NCBI RefSeq assembly: GCF_014163735.1
Contig: NZ_JACJDV010000013.1
Location: 1 to 64,000, forward strand
From: Shewanella sp. SR44-3
GTDB taxonomy: Bacteria; Pseudomonadota; Gammaproteobacteria; Enterobacterales; Shewanellaceae
DNA length: 64,000 bases
Direction of reading: 5' to 3'
Shown: piece after piece, positions 1-11,023 of the stretch
Numbering within the stretch: position 1 is the stretch's first letter
How the letters are laid out: the number at the start of each line of letters is the position of its first letter
The notes under the pieces: model-generated
Seen by the model: the letters and a program-made list of their open reading frames with translations, nothing else
The model's database searches: none
What the model was told of the DNA's origin: nothing
Made by a program: the position numbers and the translations under genes

Positions 1-213
1 AATGGACAATGCCCATTCACAATTGGAGCCTTTGTCTATCTCAGTTAGCGATTTATTTTGAAGGACGTTTAGACAGCGTGCTCGAAATTTAAACTTAACC
101 TGACACAGAATTTCGAACGCCCTCGGAATAATCGTGGTTGCTTTTTGGCGCTGGATTAACATATTAATGCTAACCGCCATGTAATAAAGGCGCTCAGTAA
201 CGGGCTTTAGCAT
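1..213 (-). CDS. Possible partial ORF running off the left edge
   Basis: An ATG-started frame on the minus strand stays open for 71 codons up to the window edge. It begins 28 bases after the stop of the effector-like gene on the same strand. The translation starts MLKPVTERLYYMAVS. I do not recognise it, and no convincing ribosome-binding site precedes the ATG. It could be a further gene of the chaperone/effector operon, a remnant of something larger, or chance. An IS fragment was considered, but no transposase motif is visible. Confidence 0.2.
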   Translation of the reverse strand, partial: MLKPVTERLYYMAVSINMLIQRQKATTIIPRAFEILCQVKFKFRARCLNVLQNKSLTEIDKGSNCEWALSI

Positions 214-240
214 GTCGCTTTGGCCCGTTATCGTCACAAC

Positions 241-1467
241 TTATTTAGCTTCTGCTGTGTCCGCTTGGCCGTTTAGGTACACAATGGGAATACCTAACTG
301 AGCAGCTAGAGGCTCTGCATGAGCTTTAAATATGGCGTATTTCTCATCTTTAGTCAGTAAGGTTTCTCCCTTAAAGTTAGCTAAATGTTGGTTGTTATAG
401 CTAGGCTCACAATCGTTTAAAAAAATCCCTGCTATCTCAACTTTAGCTGTAGCTTGCTCCCCTTGATGAATGTTAACGCCCTCAGAGGTGCAAATCAGAA
501 TTTCATTTCTCATTTCATAAGTGTTTTTAAGTACTTGTTCTGGAGTATTTGTGTGACGCGCATGTTTAGCTATTTCATTTTTAAGCATGCCAGTACGTTG
601 ATGATTGGGCATAGCTGCATAGGCATTTTTAGTCTTGCCTTTATCTGCACTATTGACTAATTCTTCGGTTCTATCGAGCAAACCTACATTGGTTTCAGAC
701 ATTAAATCTTCTGGACTAGCAGCAAGAATATTTTGCTCTGGGACCCTTAAGATCACGCCAACATTGCCATAGGTAAAGGTTTTATTCTGGTCAATAATAC
801 TGGTGCAGGCTACATCCCAAGACGCCATAGCTGATTCAGCCGAGGCACTAAAAACACCTTTGCCAGCTATCAAGTGATCTAATGGCGCCGTGTGGACGAT
901 AAACTGAAAGTCTGCGTTAGATTGATGACCTCTAATGCCCATTTCAGCGCTGATACTTTTAGGTTCGGTGAATTGGCTTGTATGCCAAGATTTTACAAAA
1001 CTGTCAGCTTGTGCGCTTTTACCTACCCCTTGAGCTAACGCTTGGGTAAGTTTTTTAGCATCAGATGAGGAGGCTTTGGCTCCTTGAATCAATTTAACTA
1101 ACCCCTCTTTTAGGCGAGTTAATTGATTACCTTTATTTTGCCTATGCACTTCGCCGTTACTCACTTCATAGCTTCGTCCATCTTTTAGCGTAAAACTACC
1201 TTGAGCTTTATCTTTGTCCATTAAACGCATGGCACTCATGGCCTCATCTAAAGTGAGCGCGCTTGCTTTAGATGAGTCAGGTTTGAGCTGCGCCGCCGGA
1301 TTGGAGTTTATTGTCGGTGAGCTATCTATTTTTTGCTCCAACTTAGGTAATTTAGCTAAGGTGTTATTGGGATCGCGATTAACTAAACTTTGCTGCTTGC
1401 TCGTTGAGGCTTCAATAGGTAAAGGCGGTAATTCACGGTGCTGAGAAATATTTAGGCTGATAGGCAT
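241..1467 (-). CDS. Putative type III secretion effector (408 aa)
   Basis: No family was recognised with certainty. The protein has no signal peptide or membrane segment. Its first ~75 residues are rich in Ser, Asn, Gln and Pro and look disordered, as in type III secretion substrates. A short basic/helical region (~75-160) leads to a globular part from ~185 to the end. It lies 3 bp downstream of a CesT-like chaperone gene, the usual arrangement for an effector with its dedicated chaperone. In the globular part, H192-T193, C221-T222-S223 and an N321-E322-I-L-I strand are spaced in a way that recalls ADP-ribosyltransferase folds. This is inference only. No secretion apparatus genes are in the window. 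Alternative: a secreted protein of another system. Confidence 0.55.
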   Translation of the reverse strand: MPISLNISQHRELPPLPIEASTSKQQSLVNRDPNNTLAKLPKLEQKIDSSPTINSNPAAQLKPDSSKASALTLDEAMSAMRLMDKDKAQGSFTLKDGRSYEVSNGEVHRQNKGNQLTRLKEGLVKLIQGAKASSSDAKKLTQALAQGVGKSAQADSFVKSWHTSQFTEPKSISAEMGIRGHQSNADFQFIVHTAPLDHLIAGKGVFSASAESAMASWDVACTSIIDQNKTFTYGNVGVILRVPEQNILAASPEDLMSETNVGLLDRTEELVNSADKGKTKNAYAAMPNHQRTGMLKNEIAKHARHTNTPEQVLKNTYEMRNEILICTSEGVNIHQGEQATAKVEIAGIFLNDCEPSYNNQHLANFKGETLLTKDEKYAIFKAHAEPLAAQLGIPIVYLNGQADTAEAK

Positions 1468-1470
1468 GAT

Positions 1471-1914
1471 TTATCCTTTGACATAAAATGTGTGATTAAA
1501 GGGCATATCATCACTGATCTTAGGTGTGGCTGATGAGGATTGTGGGAGGATCTGACGGACTTCACCACTGAGACTGAGAAAGTTATTTAGCGTATTTTCA
1601 AAATCTAAGCCATCAAAATGAATAATGTCCACATGATGCATTAGCAATAATTTGTCTTCATGCTTTGCGAGCCAGCAACTGCGTAAAATTTCACTGTTGG
1701 CGTTAAGTTCTAATGCAAAATTGGCTAACTCATGATCAATCGTGTCATTTAATCTATAAAGCTCACAGCTTAATGAGATTAAATGGCCGCTAGTAGAAAG
1801 TTGAATTTGAACGGCATAACCATTTTTATCTAGCATATGGCATTGGTGTTCATTTAACTTCAATTGCGAATGTATATTTTTAAGCCATTGATTGACCTCG
1901 GTTACTTTATCCAA
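1471..1914 (-). CDS. CesT-like type III secretion chaperone (TTG start)
   Basis: A 147-residue protein, acidic overall, with alternating short helices and beta strands. There is an N-terminal helix (VTEVNQWLKNIHSQL), then strands around residues 30-55 and 85-105 containing HVDIIHFDG-type segments. Size and pattern fit Tir/CesT-family chaperones, which bind the N-terminal region of one effector as dimers in the cytosol and keep it competent for secretion. The start is TTG, supported by an AAAGGTAA ribosome-binding site about 8 bases upstream; no in-frame ATG gives a sensible N-terminus. The effector-like gene follows after 3 bp, so the two are probably co-translated. Family assignment is from architecture and context, not from a diagnostic motif. 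Confidence 0.55.
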   Translation of the reverse strand: MDKVTEVNQWLKNIHSQLKLNEHQCHMLDKNGYAVQIQLSTSGHLISLSCELYRLNDTIDHELANFALELNANSEILRSCWLAKHEDKLLLMHHVDIIHFDGLDFENTLNNFLSLSGEVRQILPQSSSATPKISDDMPFNHTFYVKG

Positions 1915-1950
1915 GGGATTACCTTTATTCAGTGATTAATTGTTATAAAC

Positions 1951-1978
1951 ATCATAGGGAGTAGAGATATTATGACAA
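1951..1978 (-). promoter_or_regulatory. Probable sigma-70 promoter of the chaperone/effector pair
   Basis: On the minus strand, TTGTCA (-35, 1978-1973) and TATGAT (-10, 1956-1951) are separated by 16 bp. They sit about 40 bp upstream of the chaperone start in an AT-rich gap after the lysR stop. This would let the pair be transcribed independently of lysR. Confidence 0.45.
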
Positions 1979-2022
1979 TCAACTGTGGTCGTGTTTTTTT
2001 ATCTTTGTGCATTTTTATTATT

Positions 2023-2862
2023 TTAATTTGAGTATTTATCACACAGGTTGGATAGTTGTTTTTGTTGCTCTGTATGGCTTTGCCCAAACGGCAGGGCGAG
2101 GCCGACGGTGCGTTTAAGTTCTATGTCCGCAAGGGGGCGAAAGACGATGTCTTTGTGCTCTAAAATTGCAGGAATGGCTGGCACTAATGCAATGCCAAGG
2201 CCGGCGGCAACTAAGCCAACGGCGTATTCCACGGTTTGAATTCTGGCCCTTATCTGCATCTTAATCCCTTCCATATCTAACAGTTGCTGCAAGCTAGTGA
2301 GCGCCTCACAGGGGGCGCGGTGAATGAAAGCTTGTTGCTGCAAATCGCTTAAACTGATGGATGATTTAAGGCTCAAACTGAAGGCGGGCGGAATGGCCAG
2401 CAGATAGGTGTCATGCCACATGGGCAGAAAGTTTTCATTACTGCTGAGATCGCAGGTGCTGATGATTTTCGCATCGGCATCTTCGCTAGGCTCCACCAAG
2501 GTCAAGTCCATATCCGGGCAGGCATTGGTGAAGTCTTTAAGCAACATACTCATGCGCTGCACGCCAAGGGAACGTATTAGCCCCAGCTTAAAGGGCACTT
2601 GAATTTCCGGTTTGCTAAACAGGGCTTGAATGGCTTTAGATTCGTTCAATAAGCGTTTCGCCAGTGGATACAAACGCGTGCCAGCATCTGTGGGGCTCAC
2701 TCCCTTACCATGGCGCTGAAATAATTGAGTATTAAGCTCAGTTTCTAAGCTGCCTATGGCGGCTGAAATCGAAGGCTGAGAAATGTAGCACTGCTTAGCA
2801 GCGGCGCTAATGGAGCCGCGTTCTACCACGGCAACGAAATAACCTAAGGCCCTGAGATTCAC
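2023..2862 (-). CDS. LysR-family transcriptional regulator
   Basis: A 279-residue LysR-type regulator. The N-terminal winged helix-turn-helix (residues ~2-60) carries the family signature around ERGSISAAAKQCYISQPSIS. A periplasmic-binding-protein-like effector domain follows (~90-275), with the typical GLVAAGLGIALVPA segment. It is divergent from the glutaryl-CoA dehydrogenase operon with a 292-bp gap. That is the classic arrangement for a LysR protein controlling its neighbour and itself, so acyl-CoA/2-oxoacid catabolic genes are the likely target. The inducer cannot be read from the sequence. Confidence 0.9.
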   Translation of the reverse strand: MNLRALGYFVAVVERGSISAAAKQCYISQPSISAAIGSLETELNTQLFQRHGKGVSPTDAGTRLYPLAKRLLNESKAIQALFSKPEIQVPFKLGLIRSLGVQRMSMLLKDFTNACPDMDLTLVEPSEDADAKIISTCDLSSNENFLPMWHDTYLLAIPPAFSLSLKSSISLSDLQQQAFIHRAPCEALTSLQQLLDMEGIKMQIRARIQTVEYAVGLVAAGLGIALVPAIPAILEHKDIVFRPLADIELKRTVGLALPFGQSHTEQQKQLSNLCDKYSN

Positions 2863-3154
2863 TTTACCTTCCCGTAAGATATAGATAAAAGCTATGGATG
2901 CTAAAGAAAAAGAATATTTTTCCTAAGGTAGTATTGTGGATATGCTAAGTCAATCAAAGCAATGCCTTGTAGCACTAAAAACACAAATCGCTACCGCGCA
3001 CTGGCTTAGAACAATAATAAACAGCTGCGGCTTTACTGCGCCGAATAAAACCAGACTCAATACATCATTCAAACAAAAAACAATGGCAATCTGTCCCATG
3101 CCTTAATGTGGTAGGCGAAAGGAAGGGTTAGCCAATAAATGAAAAGGAATGCTC

Positions 3155-4330
3155 ATGTCCCGCGTTAAATTTGATTGGCAAGACCCGTTACAATTCGACA
3201 GCTTACTCACAGAAGAAGAGCGGATGATCCGCGACATGGTGCATGATTATGCCCAAGAAAAGTTAATGAGCCGGGTCTTGATGGCTAACCGAAATGAGCA
3301 TTTTGATCGCGAGATCATGTCTGAGCTTGGGGGCTTAGGGTTACTGGGCTCAACCTTGCCTGAGCAATACGGCGGTGCCGATGCCAATTATGTTAGCTAT
3401 GGATTAGTGGCCCGTGAAATTGAGCGAGTCGACAGCGGTTATCGCTCGGCCATGAGCGTGCAATCTTCATTAGTCATGCACCCTATTTATGCCTACGGCA
3501 GCGAAGCGCAGCGGATGAAGTACTTACCTAAACTTGCCAGTGGCGAGTGGGTGGGCTGCTTTGGCTTAACTGAACCCGATGTAGGTTCAGATCCCGGCGG
3601 CATGAAGACCCGCGCCACTAAAACCCAGGGCGGCTATGTGTTAACGGGCGCCAAAATGTGGATCACTAACTCGCCTATCGCCGATGTGTTTGTGGTGTGG
3701 GCCAAGCTTGACGGTGAAATTCGCGGCTTCGTGCTCGAAAAAGGCATGAAAGGCTTGAGCGCGCCTAAGATTGAAGGCAAGTTCTCCCTGCGCGCCTCTA
3801 TCACAGGTGAAATCGTGATGGACAATGTGGAAGTGGGTGAAGATGCCCTGCTGCCTAATGTGTCTGGCTTAAAAGGGCCGTTTGGCTGTTTAAACAAGGC
3901 CCGCTACGGTATCGCATGGGGCGCACTAGGCGCAGCTGAGTTCTGCTGGCATGCGGCCCGTCAATACAGCCTAGATAGAATTCAATTCAATCGCCCATTA
4001 GCGGCAACTCAGCTTATTCAGAAAAAACTCGCCGATATGCAAACCGATATCACCATGGGGCTATTCGCTTGCTTGCAAGCTGGCCGCTTGATGGACAGTG
4101 AAGCCCTGCCGGTTGAAGCCATTTCTATGATTAAACGTAACTCTTGTGGTAAGGCGCTGGATATCGCCCGTATGGCCCGTGATATGCACGGTGGCAACGG
4201 CATTAGCGATGAGTTCCATGTCATCCGCCACGTGATGAACCTAGAAGCGGTTAACACCTATGAAGGCACCCATGATATTCATGCGCTGATCTTAGGCCGT
4301 GCCCAAACGGGTCTGCAAGCCTTCGGTTAA
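3155..4330 (+). CDS. gcdH: Glutaryl-CoA dehydrogenase-like acyl-CoA dehydrogenase
   Basis: FAD-dependent acyl-CoA dehydrogenase of 391 residues. N-terminal helical domain, middle beta domain with [14 protein letters not shown] and MWITNSP flavin-binding segments, and C-terminal helical domain ending [18 protein letters not shown], where E370 is the expected catalytic base. The C-terminal signature matches glutaryl-CoA dehydrogenases, which oxidise and decarboxylate glutaryl-CoA to crotonyl-CoA in lysine and tryptophan breakdown. An in-frame ATG lies 6 bp upstream, but the AAAGGA ribosome-binding site abuts it, so the second ATG (MSRVKF) is preferred. First gene of a probable three-gene operon divergent from lysR. 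A broader acyl-CoA dehydrogenase role is possible. Confidence 0.87.
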   Translation: MSRVKFDWQDPLQFDSLLTEEERMIRDMVHDYAQEKLMSRVLMANRNEHFDREIMSELGGLGLLGSTLPEQYGGADANYVSYGLVAREIERVDSGYRSAMSVQSSLVMHPIYAYGSEAQRMKYLPKLASGEWVGCFGLTEPDVGSDPGGMKTRATKTQGGYVLTGAKMWITNSPIADVFVVWAKLDGEIRGFVLEKGMKGLSAPKIEGKFSLRASITGEIVMDNVEVGEDALLPNVSGLKGPFGCLNKARYGIAWGALGAAEFCWHAARQYSLDRIQFNRPLAATQLIQKKLADMQTDITMGLFACLQAGRLMDSEALPVEAISMIKRNSCGKALDIARMARDMHGGNGISDEFHVIRHVMNLEAVNTYEGTHDIHALILGRAQTGLQAFG

Positions 4331-4364
4331 CCTAAGGCCATGTAATCTGCGACATATTTACTGA

Positions 4365-4385
4365 CCTCAGGGCTTAGCCCTGAGG
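4365..4385. other. Perfect stem-loop between gcdH and the E1 gene
   Basis: CCTCAGGGC and GCCCTGAGG pair perfectly (9 bp) around a 3-base loop. No T-run follows, so this is a weak terminator candidate. It may instead be an mRNA-stabilising or attenuating hairpin separating gcdH from the next two genes. Confidence 0.5.
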
Positions 4386-4517
4386 CGATATCTATCATCC
4401 CAAGCTTGGCAAATTGGTGATAAATAATGCAGTTTTGGTGCTGATGCCACTCAAAACTGACTATTTCAACTCAATTAACAAGCAGTGATGACGCAGTGAA
4501 ACAGGGGATCGGGTTAG

Positions 4518-6884
4518 GTGGTTAACAATTCAGGCGAAACACTTAAGGTGGCTGGAATGGAAGACAGAGCAATAGCATTAGAGCGTCAGTTTATTGAGCG
4601 GGTATTAGCACAAGATTTTGAAGACATAGGCGAAGGCTGGGATCATAAGCAATTAGGCTTAAGCGATGCCGACTTTTTAGGCCTATTTGAGTCGCAATTA
4701 AAGAGCCGGTTGCTGGATTTAGAGTCCCGCAGAATGCGCGCCCGCAACCAAGGTTTTTATACCATAGGCAGTTCGGGCCACGAGGGCAACGCGGCTTATG
4801 CCTTGGCGACAAGGCCAACGGACATGGCGTTCCTGCATTATCGCAGCGCCGCCTTTATGATAGAACGTGGCAGGCAAGTGCCAGGGGAAACTCAGCTGTG
4901 GGACATGCTGTTATCTTTTTCGGCCTCCAGCGATGACCCCATTTCTGGTGGTCGCCATAAGGTATTGGGCAGTAAGAGATTATTTATCCCGCCGCAAACC
5001 TCGACTATTGCCTCACATCTGCCTAAGGCCGTTGGCGCCGCCTTAAGTATTCCGCTGACCGATAGGCTAGCCATAGATGCCAATATGCCCAAAGACAGCA
5101 TAGTGGTGTGTAATTTTGGTGATGCCTCGGCAAACCATGCCAGCGCCCAGACGGCCATCAACGCCGCCTGTTGGACTGCCTATCAGCAAGTGCCACTGCC
5201 ACTTTTGTTTGTCTGTGAGGACAACGGCATAGGTATTTCTACCCGCACGCCAAAGGGCTGGATAACCGCCAACTTTAGTCAGCGTCCTGGGCTTAAGTAT
5301 TTTTATTGTGATGGCAGAGATTTACTGGATACTTATCGTGTGGGTAAGCAGGCGGCAGATTATGCCCGTAAGCACAGAAAGCCGGTGTTCTTGCATGTGC
5401 GCACAGTGCGGTTAATGGGTCATGCTGGCAGTGATGCCGAAATCGCCTACATGACAAAAGACTATATTTTGCAAAATGAAGCCCAAGATCCTTTATTGGT
5501 AACGGCGCAGCAGCTGATTGAAGCTAAGCTTCTGACGCCACAAGGCGTTATTGGCCTTTATCATGAGCTAAAAGCAAGAATTAGCGCCATCGCCATGACT
5601 GTGATCCACAGGCCAAAACTGCAAACCGCTGCTCAAGCTATGGCGAGTATCATCCCGCCAAAACTAATCCCGCCAACATTAGTCCCTACCAAATTAGTTT
5701 CGTCTAAGTCGAATTTAAAAAATTGTCCATCCCAAGCGCCCATGCTCAGCGAAGCTGCTTTCAATAAGTTGATGTGCGCCGACAAGTTGTCCTTAGATAA
5801 ACCCGTGCACATGGGCAAGCTTATCAACCTCACTTTAACCGAGCTCATGGGGCGGCACGACAATATCGTGGTGTGTGGTGAAGATGTGGGCAAGAAGGGC
5901 GGGGTTTATCACGTGACCTCGCGCTTAGTGGAGCGCTTTGGGCCAAATCGGGTGATCAACACCTTGCTGGATGAAACCTCTATTTTAGGCTTAGCCATAG
6001 GCATGGCCCACAACGGTATTCTGCCCATTCCTGAAATTCAGTTCCTCGCCTATGTGCATAACGCCGAAGATCAAATTCGCGGCGAGGCGGCGACTTTATC
6101 TTTCTTCTCTAATGGTCAGTTTACTAACCCTATGGTTATCCGTATTGCCGGCCTAGGTTATCAAAAAGGCTTTGGTGGTCATTTTCATAATGACAACTCT
6201 TTCACCTTATTTAGGGACATACCTGGGCTGATTTTAGCGTGTCCCTCAAACGGTGAAGATGCCATGGCCATGCTGCGAGAATGTGTGCGCCTTGCCCAAG
6301 AAGAGCAAAGAGTGGTGATATTCCTAGAGCCCATCGCCTTGTACATGACTCGTGATTTACACCAAAGCGGCGATAATCTGTGGGCCGGGCAATACTTGCC
6401 TCAAGCCAAGGCCCCAAGGCTTGCCTATGGCGAGCTGGGTCAATTCGGCAACGGCAAAGACCTGTGCATTATCAGTTATGGCAATGGTTATTACTTAAGT
6501 CGCCAAGCTGAGAAAATCTTATCAGAGCAAGGCATTGGCGTTACTGTGATTGATTTACGTTATTTAGCACCGTTAAACGAGGCGGGCATTGCCGAAAAAG
6601 CTAAAGATTGCCGCCATATTTTAATCGTGGATGAGTGCCGCCGCAGTGGCTCAGTGAGCGAAGCCATTATCACTAGCTTGCACGAGCAGTTAGGTGACTT
6701 ATGCCCACCGATGGCGCGTATTACCGCTGAGGACTGCTTTATTCCGCTGGCGGATGCCGCCACCTTACCTTTACCAGTGCGAGACACCATAGTCGAAGCG
6801 GCGCTTGCCTTAGTGACAGGCGAGTTAACTGCACAGGCTGCAAGAGCTGAGCACAGCGCTGTAACTCGGGAGACACAATCATGA
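4518..6884 (+). CDS. Fused E1 alpha/beta 2-oxoacid dehydrogenase
   Basis: A 788-residue fusion of the two chains of a thiamine-diphosphate 2-oxoacid dehydrogenase E1. The alpha part (~20-370) has HYRSAAFMI and the ThDP/Mg motif beginning at GDASANHAS and reaching the later EDNGIGIST. A Pro/Lys-rich linker (~375-425) holds near-repeats of the type IPPKLIPPTLVPTKLV. The beta part (~430-770) has GEDVGKKGGVYHVT, DETSILGLAIGMA and GGHFHNDNS. The family decarboxylates branched-chain or related 2-oxoacids and passes the acyl group to a lipoylated E2, but no E2 or E3 is nearby. The GTG start used here lies 39 bp before an in-frame ATG (4557) that also has a plausible AAGGTGG site. It overlaps the next gene by 4 bp. 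Confidence 0.88.
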   Translation: MVNNSGETLKVAGMEDRAIALERQFIERVLAQDFEDIGEGWDHKQLGLSDADFLGLFESQLKSRLLDLESRRMRARNQGFYTIGSSGHEGNAAYALATRPTDMAFLHYRSAAFMIERGRQVPGETQLWDMLLSFSASSDDPISGGRHKVLGSKRLFIPPQTSTIASHLPKAVGAALSIPLTDRLAIDANMPKDSIVVCNFGDASANHASAQTAINAACWTAYQQVPLPLLFVCEDNGIGISTRTPKGWITANFSQRPGLKYFYCDGRDLLDTYRVGKQAADYARKHRKPVFLHVRTVRLMGHAGSDAEIAYMTKDYILQNEAQDPLLVTAQQLIEAKLLTPQGVIGLYHELKARISAIAMTVIHRPKLQTAAQAMASIIPPKLIPPTLVPTKLVSSKSNLKNCPSQAPMLSEAAFNKLMCADKLSLDKPVHMGKLINLTLTELMGRHDNIVVCGEDVGKKGGVYHVTSRLVERFGPNRVINTLLDETSILGLAIGMAHNGILPIPEIQFLAYVHNAEDQIRGEAATLSFFSNGQFTNPMVIRIAGLGYQKGFGGHFHNDNSFTLFRDIPGLILACPSNGEDAMAMLRECVRLAQEEQRVVIFLEPIALYMTRDLHQSGDNLWAGQYLPQAKAPRLAYGELGQFGNGKDLCIISYGNGYYLSRQAEKILSEQGIGVTVIDLRYLAPLNEAGIAEKAKDCRHILIVDECRRSGSVSEAIITSLHEQLGDLCPPMARITAEDCFIPLADAATLPLPVRDTIVEAALALVTGELTAQAARAEHSAVTRETQS

Positions 6885-7963
6885 GCCTAAGCCTAGTCGA
6901 GAGCCCAAACACCCAAGCCAGAGTTAAGCAAAGAATACTGGTCGTCGCCCCAGGGCGCGGCTGCTACAACAAGGATGAATTAGGCTATCTCAATCGATAC
7001 CATGCTGATAAAAAAGATTTTATCAAGAATATAGATGCATATAGGCGTCAATATAAGCAGCCGAGTATTGCCAGCCTTGATGGGGAAGCTAAGTACTCAT
7101 TTAAGCTGCACACCCCAGGGGAAAACGCTTCAGCCTTAATCTATGCCTGCTCCATGTGTGATTTCATGGATATCGACCGTGAGCAATACGAGATAGTGGC
7201 GGTCACAGGCAACTCCATGGGCTGGTATATTGCCTTGGCGCTTGCTGGCGCCTTGGGTGAGGATGGCGCCATTAATGTCATTAATACCATGGGTTCTATG
7301 ATGGCAGATGGCTTGATTGGTGGTCAGCTGATTTATCCTGAAATGGATGAACAGTGGCGTGTAGATTGCACTAAAACCCAGCTGTTAGATACGGTCATCG
7401 CAGAGGTCAATAACCAAGAAGGCTGCGCGCTTTTTACCTCAATTTACTTAGGCGGTTATCGGGTGTTGGCGGGCAATGAAGCCGGGCTTAAGCGCGCCGA
7501 GAGCTTGCTGCCTGCTATTGATGATAGATACCCGATGCGGCTCTATAACCATGGGGCGTTTCACTCACCCTTGTTAGGGCAGGTAAGCGAGCGCGGTAAG
7601 GCAGCCTTGGCCGCTGAGTTGTTCCACAAGCCCACTATTCCTATGATAGACGGCGAAGGCCGCATCTGGACTCAATACAGCACAGACACCAATAAGCTGC
7701 ATGATTACACCTTAGGGCATCAGGTATTAGCGCCCTATGATTTCACCAAAGCCATTGCCGTCGGGGTTAAGGAGTTTGCCCCAGATAAAGTGCTGGTACT
7801 GGGGCCAGGCAACACCTTAGGCGGTCCCGTCGCCCAAGCGCTGATTGCCATGCAAGGTTTTGGCTGGCAATCAAAAACGGACTTTACGCAGGCGCAAGAA
7901 ACAGAACCTAAGCTGCTGGCCATGGGGCAAGACATTCAACGTGCCCTTGCTAAAGGCGAGTGA
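6881..7963 (+). CDS. FabD-like acyltransferase (malonyl transferase fold)
   Basis: A 360-residue alpha/beta-hydrolase-type acyltransferase. The nucleophile motif is GNSMGW (in place of the common GHSxG), and a downstream GAFHSPLL segment carries the expected catalytic His. FabD-family enzymes move malonyl or other acyl groups between CoA and acyl carrier protein. Its ATG overlaps the E1 stop (ATGA), so the two are translationally coupled. Being with an E1 and an acyl-CoA dehydrogenase, it is unlikely to be the housekeeping fabD, which sits in the fatty-acid synthesis cluster. Its acyl donor and acceptor are unknown. N-terminal residues 1-25 look unstructured. Confidence 0.75.
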   Translation: MSLSLVESPNTQARVKQRILVVAPGRGCYNKDELGYLNRYHADKKDFIKNIDAYRRQYKQPSIASLDGEAKYSFKLHTPGENASALIYACSMCDFMDIDREQYEIVAVTGNSMGWYIALALAGALGEDGAINVINTMGSMMADGLIGGQLIYPEMDEQWRVDCTKTQLLDTVIAEVNNQEGCALFTSIYLGGYRVLAGNEAGLKRAESLLPAIDDRYPMRLYNHGAFHSPLLGQVSERGKAALAAELFHKPTIPMIDGEGRIWTQYSTDTNKLHDYTLGHQVLAPYDFTKAIAVGVKEFAPDKVLVLGPGNTLGGPVAQALIAMQGFGWQSKTDFTQAQETEPKLLAMGQDIQRALAKGE

Positions 7964-7995
7964 ACTTGAGTAAGGGATAAGCTATAAAAACGCAT

Positions 7996-8030
7996 AAAAA
8001 ATGCCACTCAACACATGAGTGGCATTTTAA
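7996..8030. terminator. Bidirectional intrinsic terminator
   Basis: AAAAATGCCACTC pairs with GAGTGGCATTTT around a 7-base loop, giving T-runs on both strands. It lies between the convergent acyltransferase and M4 protease genes. Confidence 0.9.
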
Positions 8031-8117
8031 TGTTTTCTATTTTACACGCTGGTCAAATTTAGTGATTTTAGTGAGGCGAACATAAACAGTTAGCGCCACA
8101 AACACCTTCACATTGCC

Positions 8118-10481
<2,364 letters not shown>

Positions 10482-10634
10482 TTATCACGCCATATAAGAT
10501 AACTGGCTGGGCAAATGATTTGAGAGTGACGGGTATTATTTGGCGGTAAGCGACCTTGGGCACGGAGGCACAAAAGAAGTGATTGCACAGATAAAACTCT
10601 CAGGACGTTAAGCTGCGCATAGCCGAATAAATGT

Positions 10635-10679
10635 ACATACCGATGTTAATGGTATGTTAATTGTCTGGCAATCAGACAA
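10635..10679. promoter_or_regulatory. Two adjacent inverted repeats, possible operator
   Basis: ACATACC...GGTATGT (10635-10641 and 10651-10657) is followed 3 bases later by TTGTCTG...CAGACAA (10661-10667 and 10673-10679). Both arms are perfect 7-mers. They lie about 185-225 bp upstream of the protease start, where activator or repressor sites would be expected. No regulator is recognised. Confidence 0.3.
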
Positions 10680-10786
10680 AAAGGCTATCTTAAGCGGGGG
10701 AATTGAGTACTTTTGGGCTTAAGATAACACCTTTGGATTACAGTTGTGTTACTCAGATGCTAGTTAACCTTATCTCGGGATAATAA

Positions 10787-10957
10787 ATGCATATCAAACA
10801 GATCTTTGCACCACTTACTGTGTTATTGCTTTACACAAGAAGACTTGTAATAGGCTCGCTATTGAGGCGTATTCTTACTAAGGAACAGCACAAAGCTCAA
10901 GTTTGCATGTCAGATATTGAATTTAGGATCTCTCAACACTTTGTATTCATCTCTTAA
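10787..10957 (+). CDS. Weak small ORF (56 aa)
   Basis: ATG with a CGGGA stretch about 8 bases upstream. The peptide starts MHIKQIFAPLTVLLLYTRR, giving a short hydrophobic N-terminus followed by a basic tail. It is not recognised and could be chance coding in a long regulatory gap. Confidence 0.18.
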   Translation: MHIKQIFAPLTVLLLYTRRLVIGSLLRRILTKEQHKAQVCMSDIEFRISQHFVFIS

Positions 10958-11023
10958 CCCGAGTGGAGGTGAGTTAAGTGTTGGCTAGGATGTAGTCGTT
11001 AGCGGCTGAATTGCTCCTGTAGA

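Noticed and set aside
1..240. Possible insertion-sequence fragment at the left edge
   Set aside because: The minus-strand frame is open, but no transposase motif or terminal repeat can be seen, so it is listed only as a weak partial ORF.
454..1444. Plus-strand frames inside the effector-like gene
   Set aside because: They overlap the longer minus-strand gene completely, lack ribosome-binding sites and encode no recognisable domain.
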